Assembly: GCF_022549215.1 (NCBI RefSeq)
Contig: NZ_JAKZFC010000002.1
Span: forward strand, 372,001-436,000
DNA length: 64,000 bases
Reading direction: 5' to 3'
DNA from: Solibacillus palustris
Lineage (GTDB): Bacteria; Bacillota; Bacilli; Bacillales_A; Planococcaceae
The notes beneath the pieces are model-generated. The model was given only the letters and a program-made list of their open reading frames with translations. It did not search any database and was not told where the DNA came from. This document shows, in pieces, positions 9,164 to 16,753 of the stretch. Positions within the stretch are counted from its first letter, which is position 1. Each line of letters begins with the position of its first letter. A program made the translations under genes and the position numbers.

Positions 9164-9613
9164 ATGGTGAAGTTACATTTAGAAGTATTGGAACGATGCA
9201 GTAAAGAAACTGAAGATACAATTACTGCAGAAGGATTAGCATTTGCGGCAACGCCAATTTCATATTTAAAGGAAAATCAAGGTGAGTTTATTTATGTCGA
9301 ATGCACTCAGTTTATCGATATTCGTATCGATGCAGTTGCATTAGAATTTGATGACGCATTTAATCTTTATACCGCATTATTTGGATTAAAGCTGCAAAAG
9401 AAACATGGCGAGGCAATCCGAAAATATTTAAAAGCGAATGTGAAATCAGTGTTAGGTAGTAGCAGCGCGGCATTCTCGGGTCAAGAAGGACTTTGGGAAT
9501 TAAATATAGCCGTAGATTGCATTGAAGGATTTAATGATTCGATGTCAATTGAGGAAGTATGTGAATTCCTGTATCATTTTGTTGCGCAATTATTAACGAC
9601 AGTTGACGTATAA
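9164..9613 (+). CDS. Unknown 149-residue protein in operon with a methyltransferase
   Basis: No family recognised. The protein is acidic and soluble, with no signal peptide or membrane segment. ATG 9164 is preferred to upstream in-frame starts because AAAGGA lies nine bases before it. It ends one base before the start of the TRM11-like methyltransferase, so the two are almost certainly co-translated and may work together. The tail (MSIEEVCEFLYHFVAQLL) is helical. The sequence does not say whether it is a partner subunit or an unrelated small protein. Confidence 0.7.
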   Translation: MVKLHLEVLERCSKETEDTITAEGLAFAATPISYLKENQGEFIYVECTQFIDIRIDAVALEFDDAFNLYTALFGLKLQKKHGEAIRKYLKANVKSVLGSSSAAFSGQEGLWELNIAVDCIEGFNDSMSIEEVCEFLYHFVAQLLTTVDV

Positions 9614-9614
9614 T

Positions 9615-10547
9615 ATGCAATATTTGTATAGCTTTGCTTGGCAAAAGGACGAATTTGAGATTTCACGTTTAGAAATGCGCACGTTTTTTAACTTCGACGT
9701 GGAAGACAATGTTTTAATTAGCGAGCAAAAAATAGAACCAAGTCGCAGTCCGTTTATGCGAGAGCGTTTAGACATTTGGGCACAAGGGACAACATTTGAA
9801 CAGTTGGTTGACTTTGCAAAACAAATACAGCTTGGTGACAAATCATTTAAAATTCATGCTTTAAATAATAGTAAAGATGCAATTTTACCAAAGCTTACGC
9901 GTACAGTTCGTAACGATATGATGAAAAAAATTGGCTACGCAATTAATGCTGAGCCTGATTTAGATAACCCAGATGTATTAATTGGATTAGTGCTTTATAA
10001 GGATGTCTATTATTTAGGTGAGTTGGTGCATGGCGAAGCAGTGTGGCTGCACCATATGCAAAAGCCTGAAATGTATTCAACCGCACTAAGTACACGAGAT
10101 GCACGAGCAATTGTAAATATTGCGGCTCCATTTCCACAAGGGTTAAAAGTGATTGATCCATGCTGTGGTATTGGTACTGTGTTAGTCGAAGCAATGAGCA
10201 TGGGAATTCCTATAGAGGGGCGAGACATTAATAAGCGTGTTGTTTGGGGATCACGCATTAATTTACGACACTTTGGATTTGAGCCAAGAGTGGAAGTTGG
10301 ACCAATTGAAGAAGCAAGTGAAGGCTATGATGTGGCCATTATTGATATGCCATATAATTTATTTACGCATATAACAGAAGATTTACAGCAAAGCATTATT
10401 ACGAATGCACGACGTATAGCAAAGCGTGTCATTATCGTAACAATTGAAGCGATGGACGACAAAATTACTCGTGCTAATTTAACGATTACCGATCAGGCGA
10501 TATTAAAAAAGGGTACATTTGAACGCCAAGTTTTAATTTGTGAATAA
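9615..10547 (+). CDS. TRM11-like RNA methyltransferase (UPF0020 type)
   Basis: A 310-residue class I SAM-dependent methyltransferase. The C-terminal half shows the SAM motif VIDPCCGIGTVLVEA, then GRDINKRVVWGSRIN and a catalytic IDMPYN motif that stands in for the (D/N)PPY of base-amino methyltransferases. The N-terminal ~110 residues could be a THUMP-like RNA-binding part but this is not clear by eye. Such enzymes methylate guanine N2 in tRNA or rRNA; the target here is unknown. ATG 9615 follows the previous stop by one base. A terminator follows. Confidence 0.75.
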   Translation: MQYLYSFAWQKDEFEISRLEMRTFFNFDVEDNVLISEQKIEPSRSPFMRERLDIWAQGTTFEQLVDFAKQIQLGDKSFKIHALNNSKDAILPKLTRTVRNDMMKKIGYAINAEPDLDNPDVLIGLVLYKDVYYLGELVHGEAVWLHHMQKPEMYSTALSTRDARAIVNIAAPFPQGLKVIDPCCGIGTVLVEAMSMGIPIEGRDINKRVVWGSRINLRHFGFEPRVEVGPIEEASEGYDVAIIDMPYNLFTHITEDLQQSIITNARRIAKRVIIVTIEAMDDKITRANLTITDQAILKKGTFERQVLICE

Positions 10548-10553
10548 CTATAG

Positions 10554-10597
10554 AACACTTCATTCTAATTTAATATGGGATGAAGTGCTTTTTTTTT
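10554..10597 (+). terminator. Terminator of the methyltransferase operon
   Basis: ACACTTCATTC pairs with GGATGAAGTGCT around an AT-rich loop, followed by eight or more T. Confidence 0.85.
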
Positions 10598-10630
10598 CAA
10601 TAAATCGAGCGCTATTTGATCTTACATAGG

Positions 10631-10678
10631 TTGACATGATGTTAAATCCATGATATATTTATCTCGAATTAAAGATAA
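10631..10678 (+). promoter_or_regulatory. mhqR promoter with MhqR operator
   Basis: TTGACA (10631-10636), 17-base spacer, TATATT (10654-10659). Directly downstream lies TATCTCGAATTAAAGATAAA (10660 on), which matches the B. subtilis MhqR box (tATCTcgaAtTCgAGATa) with a slightly weaker right arm. The position over the transcription start implies autorepression. Confidence 0.8.
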
Positions 10679-10713
10679 ATGAAATCGAAGTTAATTTGAA
10701 AGGAGGGGCAGTG

Positions 10714-11148
10714 ATGAGCCAGTATGATTTGCAGTTAAAGGCATTTACAGTTTTGAACCGTGCTGCAAATGCAAGTCAAGAAGTGACTAAAAAACATGCT
10801 TTAGCTAGCAATTTAAATTTAACAGAATTTGCAGTTTTGGAGTTTCTTTATCATAAAGGTGAGCAACCTATTCAAATTATCGGTAAAAAGGTTTTAATCG
10901 CTAGCAGCAGTATTACGTATGTCGTAGATAAGCTCGAACAAAAAGGCTTTGTACATCGAAAATCATGTGCAAATGACCGACGAGTAACCTATGCGGAATT
11001 GACAGATTTAGGTGAACAACAAATAGCAGAAATATTTCCAACACATGAACAAAAAATTTCAGAAATATTCGAAGTGCTTTCAAACGAAGAAATGGAAACA
11101 CTAATCATACTTTTAAAACGTATTGGACATCATGCAAGTAACATTTAA
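10714..11148 (+). CDS. mhqR: MarR-family repressor, MhqR-like
   Basis: A 144-residue winged-helix regulator: dimerisation helices at both ends, recognition helix region IIGKKVLIASSSITYVVDKL and wing with the conserved NDRRVTYAELT (about residues 85-100). ATG 10714 follows AGGAGG by seven bases. In B. subtilis MhqR represses dioxygenases, hydrolases and azoreductases induced by methylhydroquinone, catechol and other electrophiles. Here it is first in a cluster with a ring-cleaving dioxygenase and an MhqD-like hydrolase, and MhqR-type boxes lie before both mhqR and the dioxygenase, so the assignment is well supported. How it senses quinones is not evident from the sequence. Confidence 0.88.
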   Translation: MSQYDLQLKAFTVLNRAANASQEVTKKHALASNLNLTEFAVLEFLYHKGEQPIQIIGKKVLIASSSITYVVDKLEQKGFVHRKSCANDRRVTYAELTDLGEQQIAEIFPTHEQKISEIFEVLSNEEMETLIILLKRIGHHASNI

Positions 11149-11163
11149 AAAATTTTAATAAAA

Positions 11164-11180
11164 TATCTCGAAATCGAGAA
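11164..11180 (+). promoter_or_regulatory. Second MhqR operator, before the dioxygenase
   Basis: TATCTCGAAATCGAGA contains the perfect arms TCTCGA/TCGAGA around AA. It sits between mhqR and the dioxygenase start, so the enzyme genes can be repressed separately from mhqR. Confidence 0.8.
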
Positions 11181-11197
11181 AAATGGAGGAAACAAAA

Positions 11198-12181
11198 ATG
11201 AACCATATTAAAGGTATTCACCACGTAACAGCAATTACAAGCAGTGCAGAAAAAAATTATGAGTTTTTCACATATGTATTAGGAATGCGTCTTGTGAAAA
11301 AAACAGTAAACCAAGATGACATTCAAACATATCATCTATTCTTTGCAGACGATAAAGGCTCTGCTGGGACAGACATGACATTCTTTGATTTCCCAGGAAT
11401 TTCGAAGGGGGTACATGGAACAGATGAAATATATAAAACGGCATTTCGAGTTCCAACAGATGCTTCACTTGAATATTGGGTAAAACGCTTTGACCGATTA
11501 AATGTAGAACATGAAGGAATTCAAACGCAATTTGGAAAGCAAACGTTATCATTTGTAGATTTTGATGATCAACAATATATGTTTATTTCTGATGAAAACA
11601 ATAAAGGTATTGCATCTGGAACACCTTGGCAAAAAGGACCGATTCCACTAGAATTTGCGATTACAGGCTTAGGACCAGTTCAAATTCGTATTTCTCGCTT
11701 CGATTATTTTAAAGAGGTTCTTGAAAAAGTAATGGTTATGCGTGAAGTAGCAGTAGAAGGCGATTTACATTTATTCGAAGTAGGCGAAGGTGGGAATGGT
11801 GCATCGGTTATCGTCGAAGAAAATACAAAATTAGCGCCAGGTCGTCAAGGTTTTGGTACAGTACACCATGCGGCATTCCGTGTAGAAGATACAGCAGTAT
11901 TACATGAATGGATTGACCGTATGGAAAGCTTTGGCTTCGGTACATCAGGTTATGTAGATCGATTCTTCTTTGAATCGTTATATGCACGCGTTGCACCAGG
12001 CATTTTATTTGAATGGGCTACAGACGGTCCTGGATTTATGGGAGACGAGCCATACGAAACAGTCGGTGAAATTTTATCATTACCACCGTTCCTAGAATCA
12101 AAACGTGACTATATCGAAAGTGTTGTTCGACCAATTGATACAGTACGATCAACAAAAACAATTGAAAAAGAATACGAATAA
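11198..12181 (+). CDS. Ring-cleaving (VOC family) dioxygenase, MhqO/MhqE-like
   Basis: A 327-residue protein of two tandem vicinal-oxygen-chelate modules. Likely metal ligands are His in GIHHVTAIT (near residue 7), His in VHHAAFRV (near 220) and Glu in GILFEWATDGPGF (near 270). Homologues open quinone or hydroquinone rings and are induced through MhqR. ATG 11198 has GGAGGA seven bases upstream. The spacing to mhqR (49 bases) holds an operator, and the MhqD-like hydrolase follows 49 bases later, so dioxygenase and hydrolase probably form one transcript. B. subtilis has three paralogues (MhqA, MhqE, MhqO); the context with mhqD resembles mhqED most. Confidence 0.85.
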   Translation: MNHIKGIHHVTAITSSAEKNYEFFTYVLGMRLVKKTVNQDDIQTYHLFFADDKGSAGTDMTFFDFPGISKGVHGTDEIYKTAFRVPTDASLEYWVKRFDRLNVEHEGIQTQFGKQTLSFVDFDDQQYMFISDENNKGIASGTPWQKGPIPLEFAITGLGPVQIRISRFDYFKEVLEKVMVMREVAVEGDLHLFEVGEGGNGASVIVEENTKLAPGRQGFGTVHHAAFRVEDTAVLHEWIDRMESFGFGTSGYVDRFFFESLYARVAPGILFEWATDGPGFMGDEPYETVGEILSLPPFLESKRDYIESVVRPIDTVRSTKTIEKEYE

Positions 12182-12230
12182 TTCGTAGTGTGAATGTAAA
12201 AAAATTTATTTTGAATAGGAGCGGTTATAG

Positions 12231-12833
12231 GTGCATCACATTTTTAAACAGGGTAACAAGCAAAAACCAGTATTCTTATTGTTACATGGTACTGGCGGTG
12301 ACGAAAATAGCTTACTTGCATTAGCTGAAATTATTGACCAAGAAGCTTCTGTATTAAGTGTCCGCGGAAATGTATTAGAGCATGGTATGCCAAGATTTTT
12401 CCGTCGTATTGCAGAAGGTGTATTTGATATGGAAGATTTAGCTGCGCGTACAAAAGAGCTATATGAATTTTTAGATGAAGCTGCTACAAATTATGAATTT
12501 GAACGAAAGAATGTCATTGCCATTGGCTATTCAAATGGGGCGAATATTGCCGCAAACTTGTTATTTGAATTTGAAGATGCGTTAACAGGCGTGATTTTGC
12601 ATCATCCAATGGTTCCTAATCGAAATGTGATAATCCCAACTCAACATTCGAAGGTATTTATCGCTGCAGGGGTGAATGATCCGATTTGTCCTCAGCATGA
12701 GGCAACGGATTTACAAACAATGCTTGCAAATGCAGGGGCTGATGTAACGCTGGAGTGGGAATCCAATGGTCACCAATTAACAATGAGTGAAGTACAAAAA
12801 GCAAAAGCCTGGTATGAACAGTCTTTTGCATAA
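12231..12833 (+). CDS. mhqD: Alpha/beta hydrolase (carboxylesterase/phospholipase type), MhqD-like
   Basis: A 200-residue alpha/beta hydrolase. Oxyanion motif LLLHGTGGDE near residue 18, nucleophile Ser in GYSNGANIA near 103, acid Asp in GVNDPICP near 150 and His in GHQLTM near 182. GTG start with AGGAG about ten bases upstream. In B. subtilis MhqD is co-induced with MhqE under MhqR and is thought to act on quinone-derived products. A terminator follows, ending the mhq cluster. Confidence 0.85.
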   Translation: MHHIFKQGNKQKPVFLLLHGTGGDENSLLALAEIIDQEASVLSVRGNVLEHGMPRFFRRIAEGVFDMEDLAARTKELYEFLDEAATNYEFERKNVIAIGYSNGANIAANLLFEFEDALTGVILHHPMVPNRNVIIPTQHSKVFIAAGVNDPICPQHEATDLQTMLANAGADVTLEWESNGHQLTMSEVQKAKAWYEQSFA

Positions 12834-12841
12834 TATTAAAG

Positions 12842-12875
12842 AGCTAATACTGTTAATTCGTATTAGCTTTTTTTA
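12842..12875 (+). terminator. Terminator of the mhq cluster
   Basis: AGCTAATAC and GTATTAGCT arms, 8-base loop, then TTTTTTT. Confidence 0.9.
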
Positions 12876-12954
12876 GTATTCGCACTTATAATAAAAAGCA
12901 ATAATCGCTTCATTCATGAGGCACAATACGTATTCTCGTGATTGGAGGACGACA

Positions 12955-13893
12955 ATGCAATTACAATTTTTAGGTACTGGCGCAGGGATGCCGTCAAAAG
13001 ACCGCAATACAAGTGCACTAGCAGTAAAATTATTAGAAGAATGTGGCTCAATTTGGCTGTTTGATTGTGGTGAGGCAACACAACACCAAATTTTACACAC
13101 TACGATAAAACCACGGAAAATTGACAAAATTTTTATTACGCACTTACATGGAGATCATATTTTTGGCTTACCTGGATTTTTAAGTTCACGCTCTTTTTTA
13201 GGGGGAGAAGAATTACTAACCATTTATGGGCCAAAAGGGTTGCAGCAATGGGTTGAGCAAACTTTGAAGTTATCAAATACACATGTTACTTATTCGATAG
13301 CGTTTGTTGAAGTTGAAGAAGGAATCGTTTTTGAAGATTCACAATTTATCGTTCGTGCGATGCCGCTTGAGCATGTTATTGAATGCTTTGGATATCGTAT
13401 AGAACAAAAAGCACTGCCAGGTGAACTGTTAATCGACAAAGCTATTCAGCTAGGTGTGCCAAAAGGTCCGTTACTAGGAAAACTAAAGGTCGGCTATGAT
13501 ATAACTTTAGATGACGGCTCAATAGTCCTTAGTAAAGAGGTTACGAGTGAACTAAAGGAAGGCTTTACCGTGACAATTTTAGGCGATACGAAGTTTTGTA
13601 GCAATGCGATTACATTAGCAGAAAAAGCGGACATCGTTATTCATGAAGCAACATTTGACCATTCAACCATTGAACTTGCGGCACAGTATGGTCATGCAAC
13701 GAATACAGAGGCTGCAAAAGTAGCGCAGTTGGCAAATGCCAAATATTTAATATTAAATCATATTAGTGCGCGCTTCTTAAAAAGCGATTTAATTCCGTTT
13801 TTAAAGGAAGCACAAGAGCAGTTCCCAAATACATTTATCGCCAACGATCAAACGCAATATGAATGGCGCCAACATCAATTACATGAACTATAA
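12955..13893 (+). CDS. rnz: Ribonuclease Z, tRNA 3' processing
   Basis: A 312-residue metallo-beta-lactamase fold nuclease that removes the 3' trailer of tRNA precursors lacking an encoded CCA. Zinc motif HLHGDH near residue 63, the early GTGAGMPSKDRNTSA segment typical of the RNase Z N-terminus, ILGDT near 210 and HEATF near 230, and a final NHISAR His motif near 270. ATG 12955 with TTGGAGG upstream; an in-frame start at 12916 would add 13 residues before the conserved MQLQFLGTG and is rejected. Monocistronic, terminated at about 13937. Confidence 0.95.
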   Translation: MQLQFLGTGAGMPSKDRNTSALAVKLLEECGSIWLFDCGEATQHQILHTTIKPRKIDKIFITHLHGDHIFGLPGFLSSRSFLGGEELLTIYGPKGLQQWVEQTLKLSNTHVTYSIAFVEVEEGIVFEDSQFIVRAMPLEHVIECFGYRIEQKALPGELLIDKAIQLGVPKGPLLGKLKVGYDITLDDGSIVLSKEVTSELKEGFTVTILGDTKFCSNAITLAEKADIVIHEATFDHSTIELAAQYGHATNTEAAKVAQLANAKYLILNHISARFLKSDLIPFLKEAQEQFPNTFIANDQTQYEWRQHQLHEL

Positions 13894-13905
13894 CAGATAA
13901 AGGAT

Positions 13906-13938
13906 AGAGGTGCTTCAATAGCGAAGTACCTCTTTTTT
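13906..13938 (+). terminator. Terminator of rnz
   Basis: AGAGGTGCTTC and GAAGTACCTCT arms followed by TTTTTAT. Confidence 0.85.
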
Positions 13939-14003
13939 ATATTTAGAAAATTATAGTAATATCGCATAAAATTACGTTATAATGAGCAAAAGGGGGATGA
14001 ATT

Positions 14004-14234
14004 ATGCAACAACCAACAATTACACCAAAGCTATTACGACTACTTGTGATTTTTCCAAATGTGATGAGCTATATTTTACTATTTGGCGTAGTTATTTATA
14101 TTCGTACAAATTTAGAATTTTTAAAGGAAACAGGCGGATTAACAATGTGGGTAATATTTGCTGCATTGCTTGGTCCAATTGCAATTTATACTACATATAG
14201 TATTGTAAAACGTATTCGTAATGGTTCTTTATAA
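14004..14234 (+). CDS. Small two-helix membrane protein, function unknown
   Basis: A 76-residue protein with two hydrophobic helices (about residues 16-34 and 46-66) and a basic C-terminal tail (VKRIRNGSL). ATG 14004 follows AGGGGGATGAATT. Not recognised as a named family. It is alone between rnz and the minus-strand proC region; the organisation gives no clue to its role. Helices of good amphipathic balance and a strong ribosome site support it as a real gene. Confidence 0.65.
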   Translation: MQQPTITPKLLRLLVIFPNVMSYILLFGVVIYIRTNLEFLKETGGLTMWVIFAALLGPIAIYTTYSIVKRIRNGSL

Positions 14235-14263
14235 AAGGGGGTTTGCAAAAAGTTAAAGATTTT

Positions 14264-14438
14264 TACGCAGTGCATTCCTCATGTATTAATAATCCGCTTG
14301 AGGCTGCTTTTCGTGTCAGAATAGGAACGGATGCTAAAATCGTCACATCGTGTGACAACGCAAATTCATGACCAGCTTCGTGCTGGACTCCATCCTCGGC
14401 GCAAAATGAGTGTCCCAGAATTACTTCTCGGACACTCT
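14264..14438 (-). repeat. Post-stop repeat copy 2 (minus orientation), carries proC terminator
   Basis: Read on the minus strand, directly behind proC: GAGTGTCC / GGACACTC hairpin, then CATTTTGCGCCGAGGATGG, a middle part with AGCACGAAGCTGG, and an end with AGCGGATTATTAATACATGA and GCACTG. The start and end blocks recur at 16599-16747 in the other orientation. Confidence 0.75.
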
Positions 14439-14443
14439 CTTTT

Positions 14444-15250
14444 CTATTCTCCACGTGCCAATTCACGGGAGCGATTTTCGGCACTGCGAATACAGTTGGC
14501 AATTGCATCATTAAATGCCATCGCATCTAACGCTTTTATTCCCGCTTCGGTCGTACCTCCTGGACTTGTTACTTTTTTGCGCAATACCTCAGGTTCTTCA
14601 TTTACGGATTTTAGCATTTCTGCAGAGCCCGCAATCGTCTGTATCATTAATTCCCGGACAATTTCTTTAGATAAACCAAATTCAGTACCTACACGTTCAA
14701 ATGCTTCAACCAAATAGTATAAATAAGCAGGACCACTGCCTGAAAGTGCGGTAACTGCATGTAATTTATCTTCTTCAACTTCAATAACAATGCCAACCGC
14801 TTCGAGCATTTGAATATATTGTGCATGTTGTACATCATTGATTAATTTATTAAACGCAATTCCAGAGGCTGACATACCTATAGTTGCAGATGTATTAGGC
14901 ATGACACGAGCAATCGGACGCTCTCCTAGATGATCTTCTATTGTAGCAATACTAATGCCAGCTAAAACAGATAGAATAGAAACGTGAGGTTCAATAAATG
15001 GCTTAATGGCATCCATTGCAAGACGTGCATCTTTTGGCTTCACCGCTAAGATAATTAAGTCTGCCCCTGTTAATTGTTCATAGCCTTCTAATTGTTGAAC
15101 GCCGTATTTTGATGATAATTGTTGTAATCGCTGTTGATTGGAACGATTAGATATATAGACAGACTCAGGTTGAATGACATTATTCTCGACCCATCCATGT
15201 ATAAGTGCTTCCGCAATTGAACCCGCACCAATAAAGATAATTTTTTGCAT
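14444..15250 (-). CDS. proC: Pyrroline-5-carboxylate reductase, proline biosynthesis
   Basis: A 268-residue NAD(P)H-dependent enzyme that reduces pyrroline-5-carboxylate to proline. N-terminal Rossmann motif IIFIGAGSIAEALIHG, the conserved RVMPNTSATIGMSASG block near residue 120, and the family signature ALSGSGPAYLYYLVEA near residue 165 followed by a TSPGGTTEAGI block near 230. GGAGGAAGTACT precedes the ATG. A proline-type T-box leader lies upstream on the same strand, so transcription should rise when tRNA-Pro is uncharged. Several bacilli have multiple ProC/ProI paralogues; this is one of them. Confidence 0.95.
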   Translation of the reverse strand: MQKIIFIGAGSIAEALIHGWVENNVIQPESVYISNRSNQQRLQQLSSKYGVQQLEGYEQLTGADLIILAVKPKDARLAMDAIKPFIEPHVSILSVLAGISIATIEDHLGERPIARVMPNTSATIGMSASGIAFNKLINDVQHAQYIQMLEAVGIVIEVEEDKLHAVTALSGSGPAYLYYLVEAFERVGTEFGLSKEIVRELMIQTIAGSAEMLKSVNEEPEVLRKKVTSPGGTTEAGIKALDAMAFNDAIANCIRSAENRSRELARGE

Positions 15251-15261
15251 AGTACTTCCTC

Positions 15262-15475
15262 CACATCATTTTTCCAAAATAAAAAGCGCTCTCGTCCTAT
15301 ATAAAAGGACGAAAACGCTACAAGTTTCCGCGGTACCACCTAAATTCACACATATTGTGTGCTGCTTTAACCTTCTTATCGCGAAGGGGGACGGTTATGT
15401 TGTCATAACAGCTCAAAAGGAGGTTCGATTATTTTAGCGGGTTATGCCGATTTCAGCAAAGACGACACTCTCTAT
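15262..15475 (-). ncRNA. T-box riboswitch, proline specific, upstream of proC
   Basis: The minus strand carries the T-box sequence GGTGGTACCGCGG (15328-15340), followed by a terminator (GCGTTTTCGTCCT / AGGACGAGAGCGC, then TTTTTATTTT). Stem I lies at about 15410-15475. In the specifier region GAA is followed by CCT (15423-15421), a proline codon, matching the downstream proC. The same GAA-codon arrangement appears in the leuA T-box at 44261. Confidence 0.9.
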
Positions 15476-15592
15476 AACCATAAAATAATGTACTTAGCTT
15501 TCTCATTGCATATAAATTTATAATTATCAAAAATTATAGTTTTGTAATGAAAAACTGTCAAGTAAAGACGTGACGAATATAAAAAAAAGGTG

Positions 15593-15616
15593 TAAAATAA
15601 ATGAATATTCATTCAT
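15593..15616 (+). promoter_or_regulatory. FadR-like operator over the promoter of the MBL hydrolase
   Basis: ATAAATGAATATTCATTCAT (15597-15616) differs at one position from the B. subtilis FadR box (WTGAATGAMTANTCATTCAW). It overlaps a plausible -10 TAAAAT (15593-15598), which has GTGACG 17 bases upstream. TetR-type FadR releases such boxes when long-chain acyl-CoA binds. Confidence 0.65.
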
Positions 15617-15652
15617 TTGTACATATACGAGCAGTATAAGGGGGATTCAGTA

Positions 15653-16594
15653 ATGGAAGTACACAAAATAGTTATTCCAACTCCATATGCGGTTGGAGAT
15701 GTAAACGCATTTTTAGTAAAAGGGGATACATTGACGTTATTTGACGCAGGACCAAAAACCGAGGAAGCATATGAAGCGATTAAATGGGGTTTACGCGGTG
15801 CAGGTTATGAGTTGAAAGATGTTGAGCAAGTCGTATTAACGCATCATCACCCCGATCATGCAGGTTGGGTAGATGCCTTTGTTGGTACAGAAATTTTAGG
15901 GCATCGCTATGTTGATCATTGGATGCGCAAAACAGATGAATTTTTAGCGTATTACGACCGCTTTTACACTAAGCATTTAATTGAACAAGGGGTTCCAGAA
16001 AAATATATTCCACGTATTTTAAAAGTGAAGGGTGAAGTAGAGCTATTTGGGACAACACCGCTAACGCAATTTTTAAAAGAAGGGGATGAAGTACCTGGGC
16101 ACCCTGGCTTAAAAGTCTATGAAACTCCCGGACATGCGCAAAGTCATTTAATTTTTATCGACGAAAAAACGCGCGAATGTATTGGTGGCGATCTGTTATT
16201 AGAACGCACATCATCGAATCCATTAGTTGAGCCTCCAGTTGAACTCACGATGGAGCGACCAAAATCATTACTTCAATATAATTCTTCATTAAAGAGGTTG
16301 CGAGATTTAGAAGTTACAAAAATGTATACTGGGCATGGCGGAGAAGTGACGAATATCGTTCAATTAATTGACGAGCGCTTAGAAAAGCAAAAGCAACGAG
16401 CGCTAAAGGTACGAGACATGATTGAACAGCCAAAAACAAATTTTGAGGCAACAACGCAGCTCTTTGAACGGATTTATCAACAACAGTTAGGGCTGACACT
16501 TTCAGAAACAATAGGTCAAATGGACTACTTAATAGATGAAGGCCTAGCTGAAATTGAGATGCGCGATGGTATTTATTATTATAAAAAGGCATAA
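15653..16594 (+). CDS. MBL-fold metallohydrolase, possibly in fatty-acid regulon
   Basis: A 313-residue metallo-beta-lactamase superfamily enzyme. The binuclear zinc motif is THHHPDHAGW (HxHxDH, near residue 60), with further ligands likely in ETPGHAQSHLIF (near 160), the Asp in IGGDLLLE (near 180) and the His in YTGHGGEV (near 225). The C-terminal ~90 residues are a helical extension with a winged-helix look (QMDYLIDEGLAEIEMRDG), as in glyoxalase II-like and LACTB2-like proteins. ATG 15653 follows AAGGGGGA. The FadR-like box in front suggests a role with acyl thioesters or lipid breakdown, but this is inference. Confidence 0.8.
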   Translation: MEVHKIVIPTPYAVGDVNAFLVKGDTLTLFDAGPKTEEAYEAIKWGLRGAGYELKDVEQVVLTHHHPDHAGWVDAFVGTEILGHRYVDHWMRKTDEFLAYYDRFYTKHLIEQGVPEKYIPRILKVKGEVELFGTTPLTQFLKEGDEVPGHPGLKVYETPGHAQSHLIFIDEKTRECIGGDLLLERTSSNPLVEPPVELTMERPKSLLQYNSSLKRLRDLEVTKMYTGHGGEVTNIVQLIDERLEKQKQRALKVRDMIEQPKTNFEATTQLFERIYQQQLGLTLSETIGQMDYLIDEGLAEIEMRDGIYYYKKA

Positions 16595-16598
16595 AGAA

Positions 16599-16747
16599 GG
16601 GAGTGTCCGAGAAGTATTTCTTGGACACTCCCTTTGCGCCGAGGATGGTGAGAATTTATTCTGACCACCGCAGAAGCACCGCCTATAGCGGATTATTACT
16701 ACACGAGGTTGGCACTGTCCAAAAAGTTATGACTTTTTGGACAGCCC
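16599..16747 (+). repeat. Post-stop repeat copy 3, carries terminator hairpins
   Basis: Starts five bases after the MBL hydrolase stop with GGGAGTGTCC / GGACACTCCC, then CTTTGCGCCGAGGATGG, later AGCGGATTATTACTACACGA and GCACTG, matching the minus-strand element at 14264-14438. It ends in a perfect 13-bp hairpin, CTGTCCAAAAAGT/ACTTTTTGGACAG (16716-16745), just before the hmp stop. Confidence 0.75.
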
Positions 16748-16753
16748 TACATA

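Noticed and set aside
16716-16745. Rho-independent terminator for hmp
   Set aside because: The perfect hairpin has no T tract on the minus strand after the stem; it is better described as the end of the repeat element.
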